A stretch of DNA of 64,000 bases from NCBI GenBank assembly GCA_020161295.1, contig JAIUOA010000002.1, forward strand, positions 186,001-250,000, read 5' to 3'. The notes beneath the pieces are model-generated. The model was not told where the DNA came from, made no database searches, and was given only the letters and a program-made list of their open reading frames with translations. Both the position numbers and the translations under genes were made by a program. This stretch comes from Bacillota bacterium (lineage in GTDB: Bacteria > Bacillota > Clostridia > Peptostreptococcales > Acidaminobacteraceae). Of the stretch, positions 43,907 through 53,313 are shown one piece after another. Every line of letters begins with the position of its first letter. Position 1 is the stretch's first letter.

Positions 43907-45121
43907 GTGAAAAAATTACACGTCCTACTATTATGCGTTTTTTTAGTGATCATTACTGCCATGACGACCTTCTTCGTCACCACGATCTTTCAAGTGGAAA
44001 CAGGTGACAAAGTCGTCGTCAGTCAGACGACCATAGATGATTATCAAACGACGATGGATCAATACCGCGAAATAGAAGAGCTGAAAAATTACATTAAAAC
44101 CAACTATTATTTAGAAGTTAGCGATGAAGAGCTGATTGAAGGGATGAAAAAGGGGATATTCGATGTATTGGAAGACCCTTATTCAGTCTTTATGAATGAG
44201 GAAGAATTCCAAGATTATATGGAGTCATCTTCAGGTGAGTATCCTGGAATCGGCATTTACTTAGCGCCGAACGAGGATAATGAAATTGAAATCGTGTCTC
44301 CTATCGAAGATACACCTGCTGACCGTGCAGGTTTGATTGCTAAGGATTTAATTATCGGCGTCAATGGTGATACCGTCAATGCGGATGTGATGGATGAAGC
44401 CATTGCCACCATCAAAGGTGAACCGGGTACGCCAGTGACCCTCACCATTTATCGACCATCTAAAAAAGAGAAATTCGATGTGGAAATCGTTCGCGAATGG
44501 ATCGATATCAAAGTCGTCAAAACGAGAATGCTAGAAGATCAGATTGGCTATTTGAGATTGACCATGTTTGACGAATCATCGGCAGCAGAGTTTGAAAAAG
44601 GGTTAAAAGCACTTATCGCAGAGGGTGCGAAAGGCGTTATCGTCGATCTGAGACAGAATCCAGGTGGCTATTTAAGCCAGTGTGTTGAAATCGCAGATAT
44701 GCTACTGGGCGATGCGTTGATCGTCTATACTGAAAGCAGAAATGGCGATGATGAAGAATATTTCTCTGACCCTGAAAAATACGATACCCAATTGGTCATT
44801 CTCGTGGACGGTGGCTCGGCCAGCGCTTCCGAAATTCTCACTGGCGCACTTAAGGACCACGAAGCCGCTACGATCGTCGGCACAACCACTTTTGGAAAAG
44901 GCGTGGTTCAAATCGTTAAACCCTATAATGAAAACACTGGATTCAAATTGACAACCTCTCAATATTTCACACCCGATGGCATGAACATCCATGGAATTGG
45001 AATTGAGCCAGATGTGGTAATAGAGATGGACGAGGCGTATTACGAACTTGAGTCGCCTACAGATGCTGATGATAATCAGCTTCAAAAGGCATTAGAAATC
45101 ATGAAAACCAAACTCCAATAA
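43907..45121 (+). CDS. C-terminal processing peptidase, S41 family (CtpA/CtpB-like)
   Basis: 404 residues. N-terminal signal anchor (5-27), PDZ domain (about 105-185, YPGIGIYLAPNEDNEI and DRAGLIAKDLIIGVNGD), then the S41 protease with Ser in GGSASASEILTGALKDH and Lys in TTTFGKGVVQIV. It acts outside the cytoplasmic membrane on protein C-termini. In several bacteria such proteases regulate wall hydrolases, consistent with its place after ftsEX and the M23 gene. Start is GTG 43907, 8 bases after the previous stop. Confidence 0.93.
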   Translation: MKKLHVLLLCVFLVIITAMTTFFVTTIFQVETGDKVVVSQTTIDDYQTTMDQYREIEELKNYIKTNYYLEVSDEELIEGMKKGIFDVLEDPYSVFMNEEEFQDYMESSSGEYPGIGIYLAPNEDNEIEIVSPIEDTPADRAGLIAKDLIIGVNGDTVNADVMDEAIATIKGEPGTPVTLTIYRPSKKEKFDVEIVREWIDIKVVKTRMLEDQIGYLRLTMFDESSAAEFEKGLKALIAEGAKGVIVDLRQNPGGYLSQCVEIADMLLGDALIVYTESRNGDDEEYFSDPEKYDTQLVILVDGGSASASEILTGALKDHEAATIVGTTTFGKGVVQIVKPYNENTGFKLTTSQYFTPDGMNIHGIGIEPDVVIEMDEAYYELESPTDADDNQLQKALEIMKTKLQ

Positions 45122-45132
45122 GGAGGCATGCG

Positions 45133-45333
45133 ATGAATAAGAAACGATATGTCGAGGAAGCGACGGCGGTTAAAAAGTTGACGGACCAATTAACCTTTAA
45201 GAAATCCGAAACGCAAAACCCACCTCAAATGCAATCTAAAAGCAACAATCAAGACGCGTTGGCCGTTCTAGCATCGATTCTGGGGCTTATACTCATCGTA
45301 GTGGGGGTACTCACCACATGGCTTATCAAATGA
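45133..45333 (+). CDS. Small hypothetical protein with a single C-terminal TM segment
   Basis: 66 residues. A polar N-terminal part (1-42, rich in Lys, Gln, Asn) and one hydrophobic segment at about 44-64, ending IK: a tail-anchored layout. ATG 45133 has AAGGAGG and follows the protease stop by 11 bases, so translation is credible. A terminator follows, making it the last gene of the ftsEX operon. No function can be read from it. Confidence 0.7.
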   Translation: MNKKRYVEEATAVKKLTDQLTFKKSETQNPPQMQSKSNNQDALAVLASILGLILIVVGVLTTWLIK

Positions 45334-45344
45334 AACCTAATAGG

Positions 45345-45377
45345 CAGACTCTATGAGTCTGTCTCTTTATTTTTAAC
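45345..45377 (+). terminator. Terminator of the ftsEX operon
   Basis: CAGACTC (45345-45351), loop TAT, GAGTCTG (45355-45361), then a T-rich tract with interruptions. Confidence 0.65.
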
Positions 45378-45383
45378 TATCAT

Positions 45384-45412
45384 TTGACGTGTGGTGGCAA
45401 AAATAATATAAT
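45384..45412 (+). promoter_or_regulatory. Sigma-A promoter of uvrBAC
   Basis: TTGACG (45384-45389), 17 bases, TATAAT (45407-45412): close to consensus. Confidence 0.75.
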
Positions 45413-45417
45413 AAAAG

Positions 45418-45431
45418 CGAACAAGTGTTTG
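45418..45431 (+). promoter_or_regulatory. LexA (SOS/DinR) box in front of uvrB
   Basis: CGAACAAGTGTTTG matches the Gram-positive SOS box CGAACRNRYGTTYG at every position and covers the predicted transcription start (about 45419), so LexA should repress uvrBAC until DNA damage. Confidence 0.8.
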
Positions 45432-45440
45432 GAGGTGACT

Positions 45441-47429
45441 ATGGATCGATTCGTGGTAAAATCGGATTTTAAACCGACTGGTGATCAACCGGCTGCCATA
45501 AATGAAATCGTTAATCGTATACAACATGGTGAGAAGCATAATATTCTGTTAGGCGTTACAGGTTCAGGAAAAACATTTACAGTGGCCAATATCATCGAGC
45601 GGCTTCAAAAGCCGACGTTAATCATCGCCCATAATAAAACGTTAGCGGCGCAGCTGGCATCGGAGTTCAAAGAATTTTTTCCTGATAACGCTGTGGAGTT
45701 TTTCGTATCCTATTATGACTATTATCAACCGGAAGCTTATGTGGCCCACTCCGATACGTATATCGAGAAAGATGCCTCCATCAACGAAGAAATCGACAAA
45801 CTAAGACACAGTGCGACATCGGCGTTATTTGAGCGTAAAGATGTCATCATCGTTGCTTCCGTTTCCTGTATATACGGATTGGGTGACCCGATTGATTATG
45901 CCTCCATGACACTGTCTATCAGACCTGGCATCATCAAATCCAGGGATGAGATTTTAAGGCGACTCATCGATATCCAATACATGCGAAATGACCTTAACTT
46001 CACCCGTAATACTTTCAGGGTAAGGGGGGACATTATCGAAGTCATGCCGGCATATGAGTTTGAACGTGCTTATCGTATTGAACTCTTTGGCGATGAGATC
46101 GAACGAATCGCAGAAGTTAATGCGCTCACCGGTGAAATACTGGGTTATCGAACGCATTTGACCATTTATCCTGCTTCTCATTACGTTACGCCTAAAGACA
46201 AGCTTGAGTTGGCCATTGAACGGATTGAGGCAGAACTGGAAGATCAAATCAAGTTTTTTAAGGACCATAACAAGCTGATTGAAGCACAGCGCATCGAACA
46301 ACGCACGCGTTATGACATCGAAATGCTTCGTGAGGTGGGATTTTGTCAAGGCATTGAAAACTACTCTGGGGCATTGTCAGGTAGGTCGAGAGGAAGCAGG
46401 CCTTATACGCTTATCGATTATTTCCCGGATGATTTTTTATTGGTAATCGATGAATCACATGTTAGTATCCCTCAGATTCGTGCCATGTATGGTGGGGATA
46501 AGACGCGTAAGCAGTCCTTAGTTGATTATGGTTTTAGACTCCCATCCGCCATGGATAACCGACCACTGAATTTTGAAGAGTTTGAATCGCTGATTCCAAC
46601 CGCATTATATGTCAGTGCAACGCCAGGACCATACGAGTATGAAAACTGCCAAAAGGCTGCCGAGCAAATTATTAGACCTACAGGGCTTCTGGATCCTGAA
46701 ATCGATGTAAGGCCCATTAAAGGCCAGATCGATGATTTATATGGTGAAATTGCGAAACGCATCGAAAAAAATGAACGGGTTCTCGTCACCACATTGACGA
46801 AGAAAATGGCAGAGGATTTAACGGACTACTTTAAAAAGCTCGATTTAAAAGTCAGATACATGCACTCGGACATAAAAACACTTGAACGCATGGTCATTAT
46901 CAGAGATTTCCGAAAGGGTGTTTTCGACGTGCTGGTGGGGATCAACTTGTTACGTGAGGGCTTGGATTTGCCGGAGGTTTCTTTAGTCGCCATTTTAGAT
47001 GCCGACAAAGAAGGCTTCTTACGCTCTGAAACATCCTTGGTTCAAACGATTGGCCGTGCTGCGAGAAATATCAATGGAACGGTTATCATGTATGCCGATA
47101 AAATGACGCCATCCATGAAATATGCCATCGACGAAACGAACAGAAGAAGATCGATACAAAGTGACTATAATAAAGTAAACAACATTACACCAAAAGGCAT
47201 TACGAAGGGCATCAGAGAGGTGATTGAAGCGACCATCGCAGCTGAGTCCGTGGATGCATATGAGGTCGATCGTATCAAGTCCATGAACCGCGATGAACTG
47301 AATGTGTACATCAAAGGTTTGGAAGAGGAAATGTACGCAGCTTCTAGAACGCTGCAATTTGAACGTGCTGCAGAACTGCGTGACATGATCGTCGAGCTTA
47401 AGACCATGCACGTTAAAGGAAATAGATGA
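45441..47429 (+). CDS. uvrB: Excinuclease ABC subunit B
   Basis: 662 residues. Motifs: [31 protein letters not shown] (Walker A), the beta-hairpin region [25 protein letters not shown] (Walker B), [29 protein letters not shown] and a C-terminal UVR motif near the end for contact with UvrC. It verifies damage in nucleotide excision repair. ATG 45441 has GGAGGTGACT; upstream in-frame codons lie in the promoter. First gene of the uvrBAC operon under the LexA box. Confidence 0.98.
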   Translation: MDRFVVKSDFKPTGDQPAAINEIVNRIQHGEKHNILLGVTGSGKTFTVANIIERLQKPTLIIAHNKTLAAQLASEFKEFFPDNAVEFFVSYYDYYQPEAYVAHSDTYIEKDASINEEIDKLRHSATSALFERKDVIIVASVSCIYGLGDPIDYASMTLSIRPGIIKSRDEILRRLIDIQYMRNDLNFTRNTFRVRGDIIEVMPAYEFERAYRIELFGDEIERIAEVNALTGEILGYRTHLTIYPASHYVTPKDKLELAIERIEAELEDQIKFFKDHNKLIEAQRIEQRTRYDIEMLREVGFCQGIENYSGALSGRSRGSRPYTLIDYFPDDFLLVIDESHVSIPQIRAMYGGDKTRKQSLVDYGFRLPSAMDNRPLNFEEFESLIPTALYVSATPGPYEYENCQKAAEQIIRPTGLLDPEIDVRPIKGQIDDLYGEIAKRIEKNERVLVTTLTKKMAEDLTDYFKKLDLKVRYMHSDIKTLERMVIIRDFRKGVFDVLVGINLLREGLDLPEVSLVAILDADKEGFLRSETSLVQTIGRAARNINGTVIMYADKMTPSMKYAIDETNRRRSIQSDYNKVNNITPKGITKGIREVIEATIAAESVDAYEVDRIKSMNRDELNVYIKGLEEEMYAASRTLQFERAAELRDMIVELKTMHVKGNR

Positions 47430-47445
47430 GATAAAGAGGCGAAAC

Positions 47446-50274
47446 ATGAGTAAAAATCAAATTGTGGTTAAAGGTGCTAAAGAGCACAATTTAAAAAATA
47501 TAGATGTGTCCATACCGAGAGATCAGTTGGTGGTAATCACTGGACTAAGCGGTTCAGGCAAGTCTTCTCTAGCTTTTGATACAATCTATGCTGAGGGGCA
47601 AAGGCGTTATGTGGAAAGTTTATCTTCCTATGCCAGACAATTTTTAGGACAGATGGAAAAGCCCGATGTGGAATACATTGAAGGACTATCGCCTGCGATA
47701 TCCATCGATCAAAAGACGACGAGCAAGAATCCGAGATCGACAGTTGGAACGGTTACCGAGATATATGACTACCTTAGACTTTTATATGCGCGTGTGGGGA
47801 TTCCCCATTGCCCTGAATGCGGCATTGAAATTGCCCCACAGACAGTGGATCAAATCGTTGATCAGGTGCTCAGTCTGCCTGAGGCCAGTAGAATCCAAGT
47901 GCTAGCGCCGATGATTACAGGTAAAAAAGGGCAGCATCAAAAGCTGCTCGAGGCATTAAAGAAAGAAGGCTATGTACGCGCAAGAATCAACGGTGAGCTT
48001 CGAGACCTTGGCGAAGAGATACAACTGGATAAAAATAAAAAAAATACCATCGAAGTGGTCATCGACCGATTGATTATTAAAGAAGGCATCCAGCAACGTT
48101 TGACAGATTCCATCGAAACGGCATTAAAACTATCGGAAGGGATTATTATCGTCAATATCATCGACCAAAATGATTTAACATTTAACACCAAGTTTGCTTG
48201 TCCCGAACATGGTCATGGCATCGCCGAGATGGAGCCGCGAATGTTCTCGTTTAACGCGCCATATGGTTCCTGTCCAGAATGTAACGGTATTGGTTACCTG
48301 AAAAAAGTCGACCCTGAGCTTTTGGTGCCAGATGTTAAGCTTTCTGTGGCGGAAGGGGCTTTGCTTCCTATCGCCGATAGTGCAGAAGGATCGTTTTATG
48401 TAAACATGATCAATGCATTGATCGAAGCTTATGGATCATCCCTTGAGACTCCCTTTAAGGATCTTCCAGAAGAGCTGAAACACGAAATCTTTTATGGCAC
48501 AGGCGACCGTAAGGTCAAATTCAAGTACGATAGCAAATATGTCGGATTTACCGAATTTAACCGCTCGTTTGAAGGTTTAGTGAACAATTATGAAAGACGT
48601 TATGCGGCTACGAATTCTGAGTACATTCGGACTAAGATTGAAGAGTTCATGAGTCTGATCGAATGTGGTACATGTCATGGGAAAAGATTAAAAGATGAGG
48701 TTTTAGCAGTTACAGTAGGTGGAAAAAATATTTGGGAAGTCACCAACTTATCTGTTAAGGAAGCGGTAATCTTTTTTGAAACACTTGACTTAGGTAAAAC
48801 TAACCAACAGATTTCAGAGCAAATTCTGAAAGAAATTCTAGCACGGTTAAGCTTTTTAAAAAATGTCGGACTCGAGTATCTGAATTTATCAAGGGCGGCT
48901 GGGACACTATCTGGTGGCGAATCACAACGTATTCGTTTAGCGACACAAATTGGATCAGGCCTGGTGGGCGTGCTCTATATTTTAGACGAACCGAGTATTG
49001 GCCTTCATCAAAAGGATAACGAAAAACTCCTTAAAGCACTACGAAATTTGACGAACCTTGGCAACACATTGATCGTCGTTGAGCACGATGAAGACACCAT
49101 AAGAGAAGCGGATTATATTCTTGACCTTGGTCCTGGAGCAGGAGAGCATGGTGGTATGATCATCGCTGAAGGCAATTTGGAAGCAATCCTTAAAAACGAG
49201 CATTCGATTACAGGGCAATACCTATCAGGTAAGCGACAAATCGAGATTCCCAAGCAGAGAAGACCGAAAACCGATAAGTCAATTCGAATTGTAGATGCTT
49301 ATGAAAACAACCTCAATCATGTGGATGTAGAGATACCACTGGGGGTATTTTGTGCCATAACAGGGGTTTCAGGATCAGGTAAATCCACACTGATAAATGA
49401 GATTCTTTATAAATCATGTGCTATAAAAATCAATAAAAGCAGAATAAAAGCTGGTAAGCATGGCGACATCTATGGACTGGAGCACATCGATAAGGTTATC
49501 GAAATTGATCAGTCGCCTATCGGTAGGACGCCACGGTCAAACCCGGCAACCTATACCGGTGTATTTGATAATATCAGGGATTTATTTGCCTCAGTTCCCG
49601 AAGCAAAAATGCGCGGCTACCAAAAGGGGCGCTTCAGTTTTAACGTTAGCGGTGGCAGATGTGAACACTGTAAGGGCGATGGGATTATCAAAATTGAAAT
49701 GCACTTTTTACCCGATGTTTATGTCCAGTGTGATGTTTGTAAAGGAAAACGCTACAATCGTGAAACGCTGGAAGTTAAATATAAAGGGAAGAACATCGAT
49801 GAAGTATTGAAGATGACAGTTGAGGAAGGGGTCGAGTTTTTCGCTAACATTCCTAAAATCAAAAGAAAACTCAAAACCCTTCATGATGTGGGACTTGATT
49901 ATATTCGTCTGGGTCAACCATCCACTCAGCTTTCAGGGGGTGAGGCACAGCGGATCAAGCTGGCCACTGAGCTCAGTAAAGTAAGTACAGGCAAGACCCT
50001 CTACATTCTTGATGAGCCGACGACTGGGCTCCATACAGCCGATGTTCATAATTTGATTCTCGTGCTTCAAAAACTAGTGGATGCTGGGAATACCATAGTG
50101 GTGATCGAGCACAATCTCGATGTCATCAAGTCGGCAGATCATATTATCGATTTAGGTCCTGACGGTGGAGACAATGGCGGTAGCATTATCGCCACAGGAA
50201 CGCCTGAGGAAGTGGCTTTGGTAAAAGGCTCGTACACAGGTGAGTTCCTCGACCGACTATTAAATAGAAAATAA
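47446..50274 (+). CDS. uvrA: Excinuclease ABC subunit A
   Basis: 942 residues, the standard UvrA length. Two ABC ATPase halves ([20 protein letters not shown] and [15 protein letters not shown]), two signatures ([24 protein letters not shown]), and zinc modules including [18 protein letters not shown] with CDVCKGKRY. It finds lesions and loads UvrB. Starts 16 bases after uvrB and ends 9 bases before uvrC, so one transcript is likely. Confidence 0.98.
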   Translation: MSKNQIVVKGAKEHNLKNIDVSIPRDQLVVITGLSGSGKSSLAFDTIYAEGQRRYVESLSSYARQFLGQMEKPDVEYIEGLSPAISIDQKTTSKNPRSTVGTVTEIYDYLRLLYARVGIPHCPECGIEIAPQTVDQIVDQVLSLPEASRIQVLAPMITGKKGQHQKLLEALKKEGYVRARINGELRDLGEEIQLDKNKKNTIEVVIDRLIIKEGIQQRLTDSIETALKLSEGIIIVNIIDQNDLTFNTKFACPEHGHGIAEMEPRMFSFNAPYGSCPECNGIGYLKKVDPELLVPDVKLSVAEGALLPIADSAEGSFYVNMINALIEAYGSSLETPFKDLPEELKHEIFYGTGDRKVKFKYDSKYVGFTEFNRSFEGLVNNYERRYAATNSEYIRTKIEEFMSLIECGTCHGKRLKDEVLAVTVGGKNIWEVTNLSVKEAVIFFETLDLGKTNQQISEQILKEILARLSFLKNVGLEYLNLSRAAGTLSGGESQRIRLATQIGSGLVGVLYILDEPSIGLHQKDNEKLLKALRNLTNLGNTLIVVEHDEDTIREADYILDLGPGAGEHGGMIIAEGNLEAILKNEHSITGQYLSGKRQIEIPKQRRPKTDKSIRIVDAYENNLNHVDVEIPLGVFCAITGVSGSGKSTLINEILYKSCAIKINKSRIKAGKHGDIYGLEHIDKVIEIDQSPIGRTPRSNPATYTGVFDNIRDLFASVPEAKMRGYQKGRFSFNVSGGRCEHCKGDGIIKIEMHFLPDVYVQCDVCKGKRYNRETLEVKYKGKNIDEVLKMTVEEGVEFFANIPKIKRKLKTLHDVGLDYIRLGQPSTQLSGGEAQRIKLATELSKVSTGKTLYILDEPTTGLHTADVHNLILVLQKLVDAGNTIVVIEHNLDVIKSADHIIDLGPDGGDNGGSIIATGTPEEVALVKGSYTGEFLDRLLNRK

Positions 50275-50283
50275 TAGGTTGAG

Positions 50284-52182
50284 ATGAGCGATCAAAATTT
50301 TATAGTAAAGGAACACATCAAAGAGCAGTTGAAGCAGTTGCCTCAACTGCCCGGAATTTATATCATGAAGGATCGAAATGGAGAGATCATCTATGTCGGA
50401 AAGTCTAAGAACTTGAAGAATAGGGTGAGCTCTTATTTTCGTGGATTTAACTCACATTTGCCTAAAGTTCAGACCATGGTCATCAATATTCAGGATTTTG
50501 ACTACATTATCACTGACAGTGAGATGGAGGCGTTGATTCTTGAAGCGAATTTGATAAAGAAGCATCTGCCGCGTTTCAACATCCTTTTAAAGGATGATAA
50601 GATGTATCCCTATATCGTCATCACATTAAATGAACGCTTTCCAAGGGTCTTCATGACGCGGCAGGTGCCTAAGGGAAACATAAAAGTTTTTGGTCCGTAC
50701 ACGAGTGTTGAGCAAGTAAAAATCACCCTAGAAGTCATCCAAACACTTTTTCCGATTCGTGAATGTAGCAAGAAAATAACGGACAAGGTCGAGAGGCCTT
50801 GCCTCAATTATCATATCGGTCGATGTGCAGGTGCGTGCAATCACATGATCACCGATGAAGCTTATGGCGAGTATATAACGAAAATTATCCGGTTCCTTAG
50901 CGGGGATAAAGAGTGGCTGATTAAAGAGTTGACCGACAAGATGATGCGTTCAGCAGAGGATATGGCATTTGAAGAAGCTGCTGGTTATCGGGATAAAATC
51001 GCCGCCTTACGCGCGTTAAATGAAAGACAAAAGGCCATTCAAAATAATGGTAAGGATCAGGACTATATAGCATGCTTTGGATTTGAAGAGCGGACATGCG
51101 TCATGCTATTCCAAGTTCGTAACGGTAAAATAGAAGGAAGAGAGTCGTTCAACATCGAAAATGCGGAAGGCTTTACGCATTCTGAAATATTATCCTCTTT
51201 TGTCACGCAGTATTATTCAGGCGCAGAGCAAATACCGTCCGAGATTTATTTATCAAGAGAAGTTGAGGGAATGTCGCTTATCGGCGAATGGCTGACGAAG
51301 CTGACGGGTTCTAAGGTCATGGTTCAATGTCCGATTAAAGGCGATAAAAAGAAAACCGTTGAGCTGGTGGAGAAAAACGCTAAAGAATATGTAATGAAGT
51401 TTCAAGATCGTATCGATAAAGAAGTTAGTTTTAGAAACACTGCTGAGTCTGAACTGCGTATTATCCTAGGAATTCCCGATAACCTACCGTTAAACCGAAT
51501 CGAAGCCTTCGATATTTCCAACACCTTTGGTGTCTATTCTGTTGGCAGTATGGTGGTTTTTGAAGGGGCAAAGAAGAAAAGAAATGACTACCGTCGGTAT
51601 CGTGTAAAAACCATTGAAGGACCCAACGATTATGGATCGATGCAAGAGATCCTTTATAGACGCTATAAACGGGGTATAGAGGAAGAAAAAATCGCTAAGG
51701 AAACCGGCATACGATCAGACAAATTTAATGCATTACCAGATTTAATTCTCGTCGATGGTGAAAAAGGTCACGTGAATGCGGCACTGGATATCTTAAACGC
51801 GCTTAATCTCTATATTCCAGTTGCAGGTATGGTCAAAGACGATTTCCATAAGACTGAAGATCTATATTTCGAGGGCGAAAGACGAAACTTGAAATCCATG
51901 AGAAACGCTTTCAAACTGGTTTATGAAATTCAGGAAGAAGTACACCGGTTTGCAATCGAATACCATAAATCGCTGCGAAGCAAGGAGATGACGCAATCTA
52001 TTCTAGATGAAATAGAGGGGATAGGAGAAAAACGCCGTATTGAGCTCCTTAAGCACTTTAAAACGATTGAAAATATCCAAAAGGCTTCTTTGGAAGAGCT
52101 TTCTGGTGTGCAAGGAATCAATCGGCGTGTCGCTGAAACCATCTACCAGTTTTTCAGAACACCAACCGCAAAAGAGGAGTAA
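50284..52182 (+). CDS. uvrC: Excinuclease ABC subunit C
   Basis: 632 residues. GIY-YIG nuclease (GIYIMKDRNGEIIYVGKSK), Cys-rich segment (RPCLNYHIGRCAGAC), UVR motif near residue 220 (AEDMAFEEAAGYRDKI), RNase H-like second nuclease (FDISNTFGVYSVGSMVVFE, LILVDGEKGHVNAAL) and a helix-hairpin-helix end (IEGIGEKRRIELL, VQGINRRVAETIY). It cuts both sides of the lesion. Third gene of the SOS-linked uvr operon; having uvrC with uvrBA in one operon is found in some Firmicutes. Confidence 0.98.
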   Translation: MSDQNFIVKEHIKEQLKQLPQLPGIYIMKDRNGEIIYVGKSKNLKNRVSSYFRGFNSHLPKVQTMVINIQDFDYIITDSEMEALILEANLIKKHLPRFNILLKDDKMYPYIVITLNERFPRVFMTRQVPKGNIKVFGPYTSVEQVKITLEVIQTLFPIRECSKKITDKVERPCLNYHIGRCAGACNHMITDEAYGEYITKIIRFLSGDKEWLIKELTDKMMRSAEDMAFEEAAGYRDKIAALRALNERQKAIQNNGKDQDYIACFGFEERTCVMLFQVRNGKIEGRESFNIENAEGFTHSEILSSFVTQYYSGAEQIPSEIYLSREVEGMSLIGEWLTKLTGSKVMVQCPIKGDKKKTVELVEKNAKEYVMKFQDRIDKEVSFRNTAESELRIILGIPDNLPLNRIEAFDISNTFGVYSVGSMVVFEGAKKKRNDYRRYRVKTIEGPNDYGSMQEILYRRYKRGIEEEKIAKETGIRSDKFNALPDLILVDGEKGHVNAALDILNALNLYIPVAGMVKDDFHKTEDLYFEGERRNLKSMRNAFKLVYEIQEEVHRFAIEYHKSLRSKEMTQSILDEIEGIGEKRRIELLKHFKTIENIQKASLEELSGVQGINRRVAETIYQFFRTPTAKEE

Positions 52183-52187
52183 AAATT

Positions 52188-52219
52188 TACAGACTTTACC
52201 AAAAGTCTGTATTTTTTTT
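52188..52219 (+). terminator. Terminator of uvrBAC
   Basis: TACAGACTTT (52188-52197), loop ACCA, AAAGTCTGTA (52202-52211), then eight T. Confidence 0.9.
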
Positions 52220-52287
52220 ATCAAAAAGTATTAATAAAAAAACACAAATAATAAAAAATGAAACCACTATACTTTGTGAAAAATTTG

Positions 52288-52296
52288 TGTTATAAT
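52288..52296 (+). promoter_or_regulatory. Extended -10 promoter of the hydrogenase operon
   Basis: TGT directly followed by TATAAT (52291-52296); the -35 is poor (TATACT at 17 bases). Predicted start near 52303 with a leader of about 117 nt that contains a CAGCA/TGCTG hairpin. Confidence 0.55.
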
Positions 52297-52308
52297 TCAA
52301 CTTGATGT

Positions 52309-52326
52309 GGGTTAAGGAATTAACAA
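52309..52326 (+). promoter_or_regulatory. Rex-like box, hydrogenase operon
   Basis: GGGTTAA-GGAA-TTAACAA matches the Rex consensus TTGTTAA-N4-TTAACAA at 12 of 14 arm positions, with a perfect right half. It starts 13 bases after the -10, overlapping early transcribed DNA, as a repressor sensing NADH/NAD+ would. Confidence 0.6.
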
Positions 52327-52419
52327 TCGGGCCTAAACCAAGTAAATTACTAGGAATTAGACCTTTTGAACAGCAGCTTTTGCTGATCAATCAAGCAATC
52401 GATAAGGAGGAACTTTTTA

Positions 52420-52905
52420 ATGGCAAAGAACTTTTTAACTGAAGAAAATTTTGAAAAGCTTCACAAAGTCATCGATGAGCACAAAGATATGCAAGGACCT
52501 TTGATGCCTATCCTTCACGAAGCTCAACATATTTTCGGTGCGATTCCAATTGAAGTGCAAAAAGTCATTTCTGACAAACTCAATGTGCCACTCGCAGAAA
52601 TCTACGGTGTCGTGACGTTCTACTCTCAATTTACGTTAGAGCCAAAAGGCGACTACTTAATTTCAGTTTGTTTAGGTACTGCATGCTATGTTAGAGGTGC
52701 ACAACAATTGATTGATAAGATTGCTGAAATGACAGGCGTCTCAGTCGGTAAAACATCATCAGACGGAAAGTTCTCTTTAGAGGCGACTCGTTGCATCGGT
52801 GCATGTGGTTTAGCACCTGTTCTCACAGTAAATGAAGACGTATATGGTCGTTTAACACTTGAAGATATTCCTGGTATTATCAAAAAATATCAAGCTACTA
52901 ACTAA
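52420..52905 (+). CDS. NuoE-like [2Fe-2S] subunit of NAD-linked [FeFe] hydrogenase (HydC/HymA-type)
   Basis: 161 residues: an N-terminal helical bundle and a thioredoxin-like [2Fe-2S] domain with cysteines in VCLGTACYVRG (C-x4-C) and TRCIGACGLAP (C-x3-C). This is the 24-kDa NuoE type and passes electrons between the NADH-binding and hydrogenase subunits. ATG 52420 has AAGGAGGAAC. First of four tightly spaced genes for a probably electron-bifurcating hydrogenase that uses NADH and reduced ferredoxin together to make H2. Confidence 0.93.
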   Translation: MAKNFLTEENFEKLHKVIDEHKDMQGPLMPILHEAQHIFGAIPIEVQKVISDKLNVPLAEIYGVVTFYSQFTLEPKGDYLISVCLGTACYVRGAQQLIDKIAEMTGVSVGKTSSDGKFSLEATRCIGACGLAPVLTVNEDVYGRLTLEDIPGIIKKYQATN

Positions 52906-52916
52906 GGAGGCAAATC

Positions 52917-53282
52917 ATGAAGACTTTAGCTGAGCTTACACAACTGCGTGATGAAGCGCTTAAAAAGGTTGACTTAAGAAAAGACAGAAAAGGCACTAGA
53001 ATTGTAGTCGGAATGGCGACTTGTGGTATCGCTGCAGGCGCAAGACCTATCTTAGCAGCTTTGATGGATGAAGTACAAAAAAGAGGTTTGAAAGACGTTG
53101 AAATTACGCAAACAGGATGCATCGGCGTATGCAGACTTGAGCCATTGGTAGAAGTATATAAAGAAGGCGAAGATAAAGTCACTTATGTTGAACTGACAGA
53201 AGAGAAAGCAAGAAGAATCATCGCTGAGCATATTGTCAATGGTAACATCGTAACGCAATTCACCATCGGCGCTGCTGAATAG
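52917..53282 (+). CDS. Small thioredoxin-like [2Fe-2S] ferredoxin of the hydrogenase complex
   Basis: 121 residues. Cysteines occur in VGMATCGIAAGARPIL and TQTGCIGVCRLEPLVEV, the four-Cys pattern of thioredoxin-like [2Fe-2S] proteins, the same fold as the NuoE C-terminal half and the NuoF N-terminal extension. Encoded between NuoE-like and NuoF-like genes, as in several clostridial and Acetobacterium/Thermotoga-type clusters. Probably an additional electron carrier subunit. ATG 52917 behind AAGGAGGCAAATC. Confidence 0.9.
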   Translation: MKTLAELTQLRDEALKKVDLRKDRKGTRIVVGMATCGIAAGARPILAALMDEVQKRGLKDVEITQTGCIGVCRLEPLVEVYKEGEDKVTYVELTEEKARRIIAEHIVNGNIVTQFTIGAAE

Positions 53283-53313
53283 TGACGATCAGACCAATTT
53301 AGGAGGTATATCA

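Noticed and set aside
45384..45440. N-terminal extension of UvrB from TTG 45384
   Set aside because: The TTG is part of the -35 element and the extension crosses the promoter and LexA box; ATG 45441 has a strong ribosome site and the normal UvrB start.
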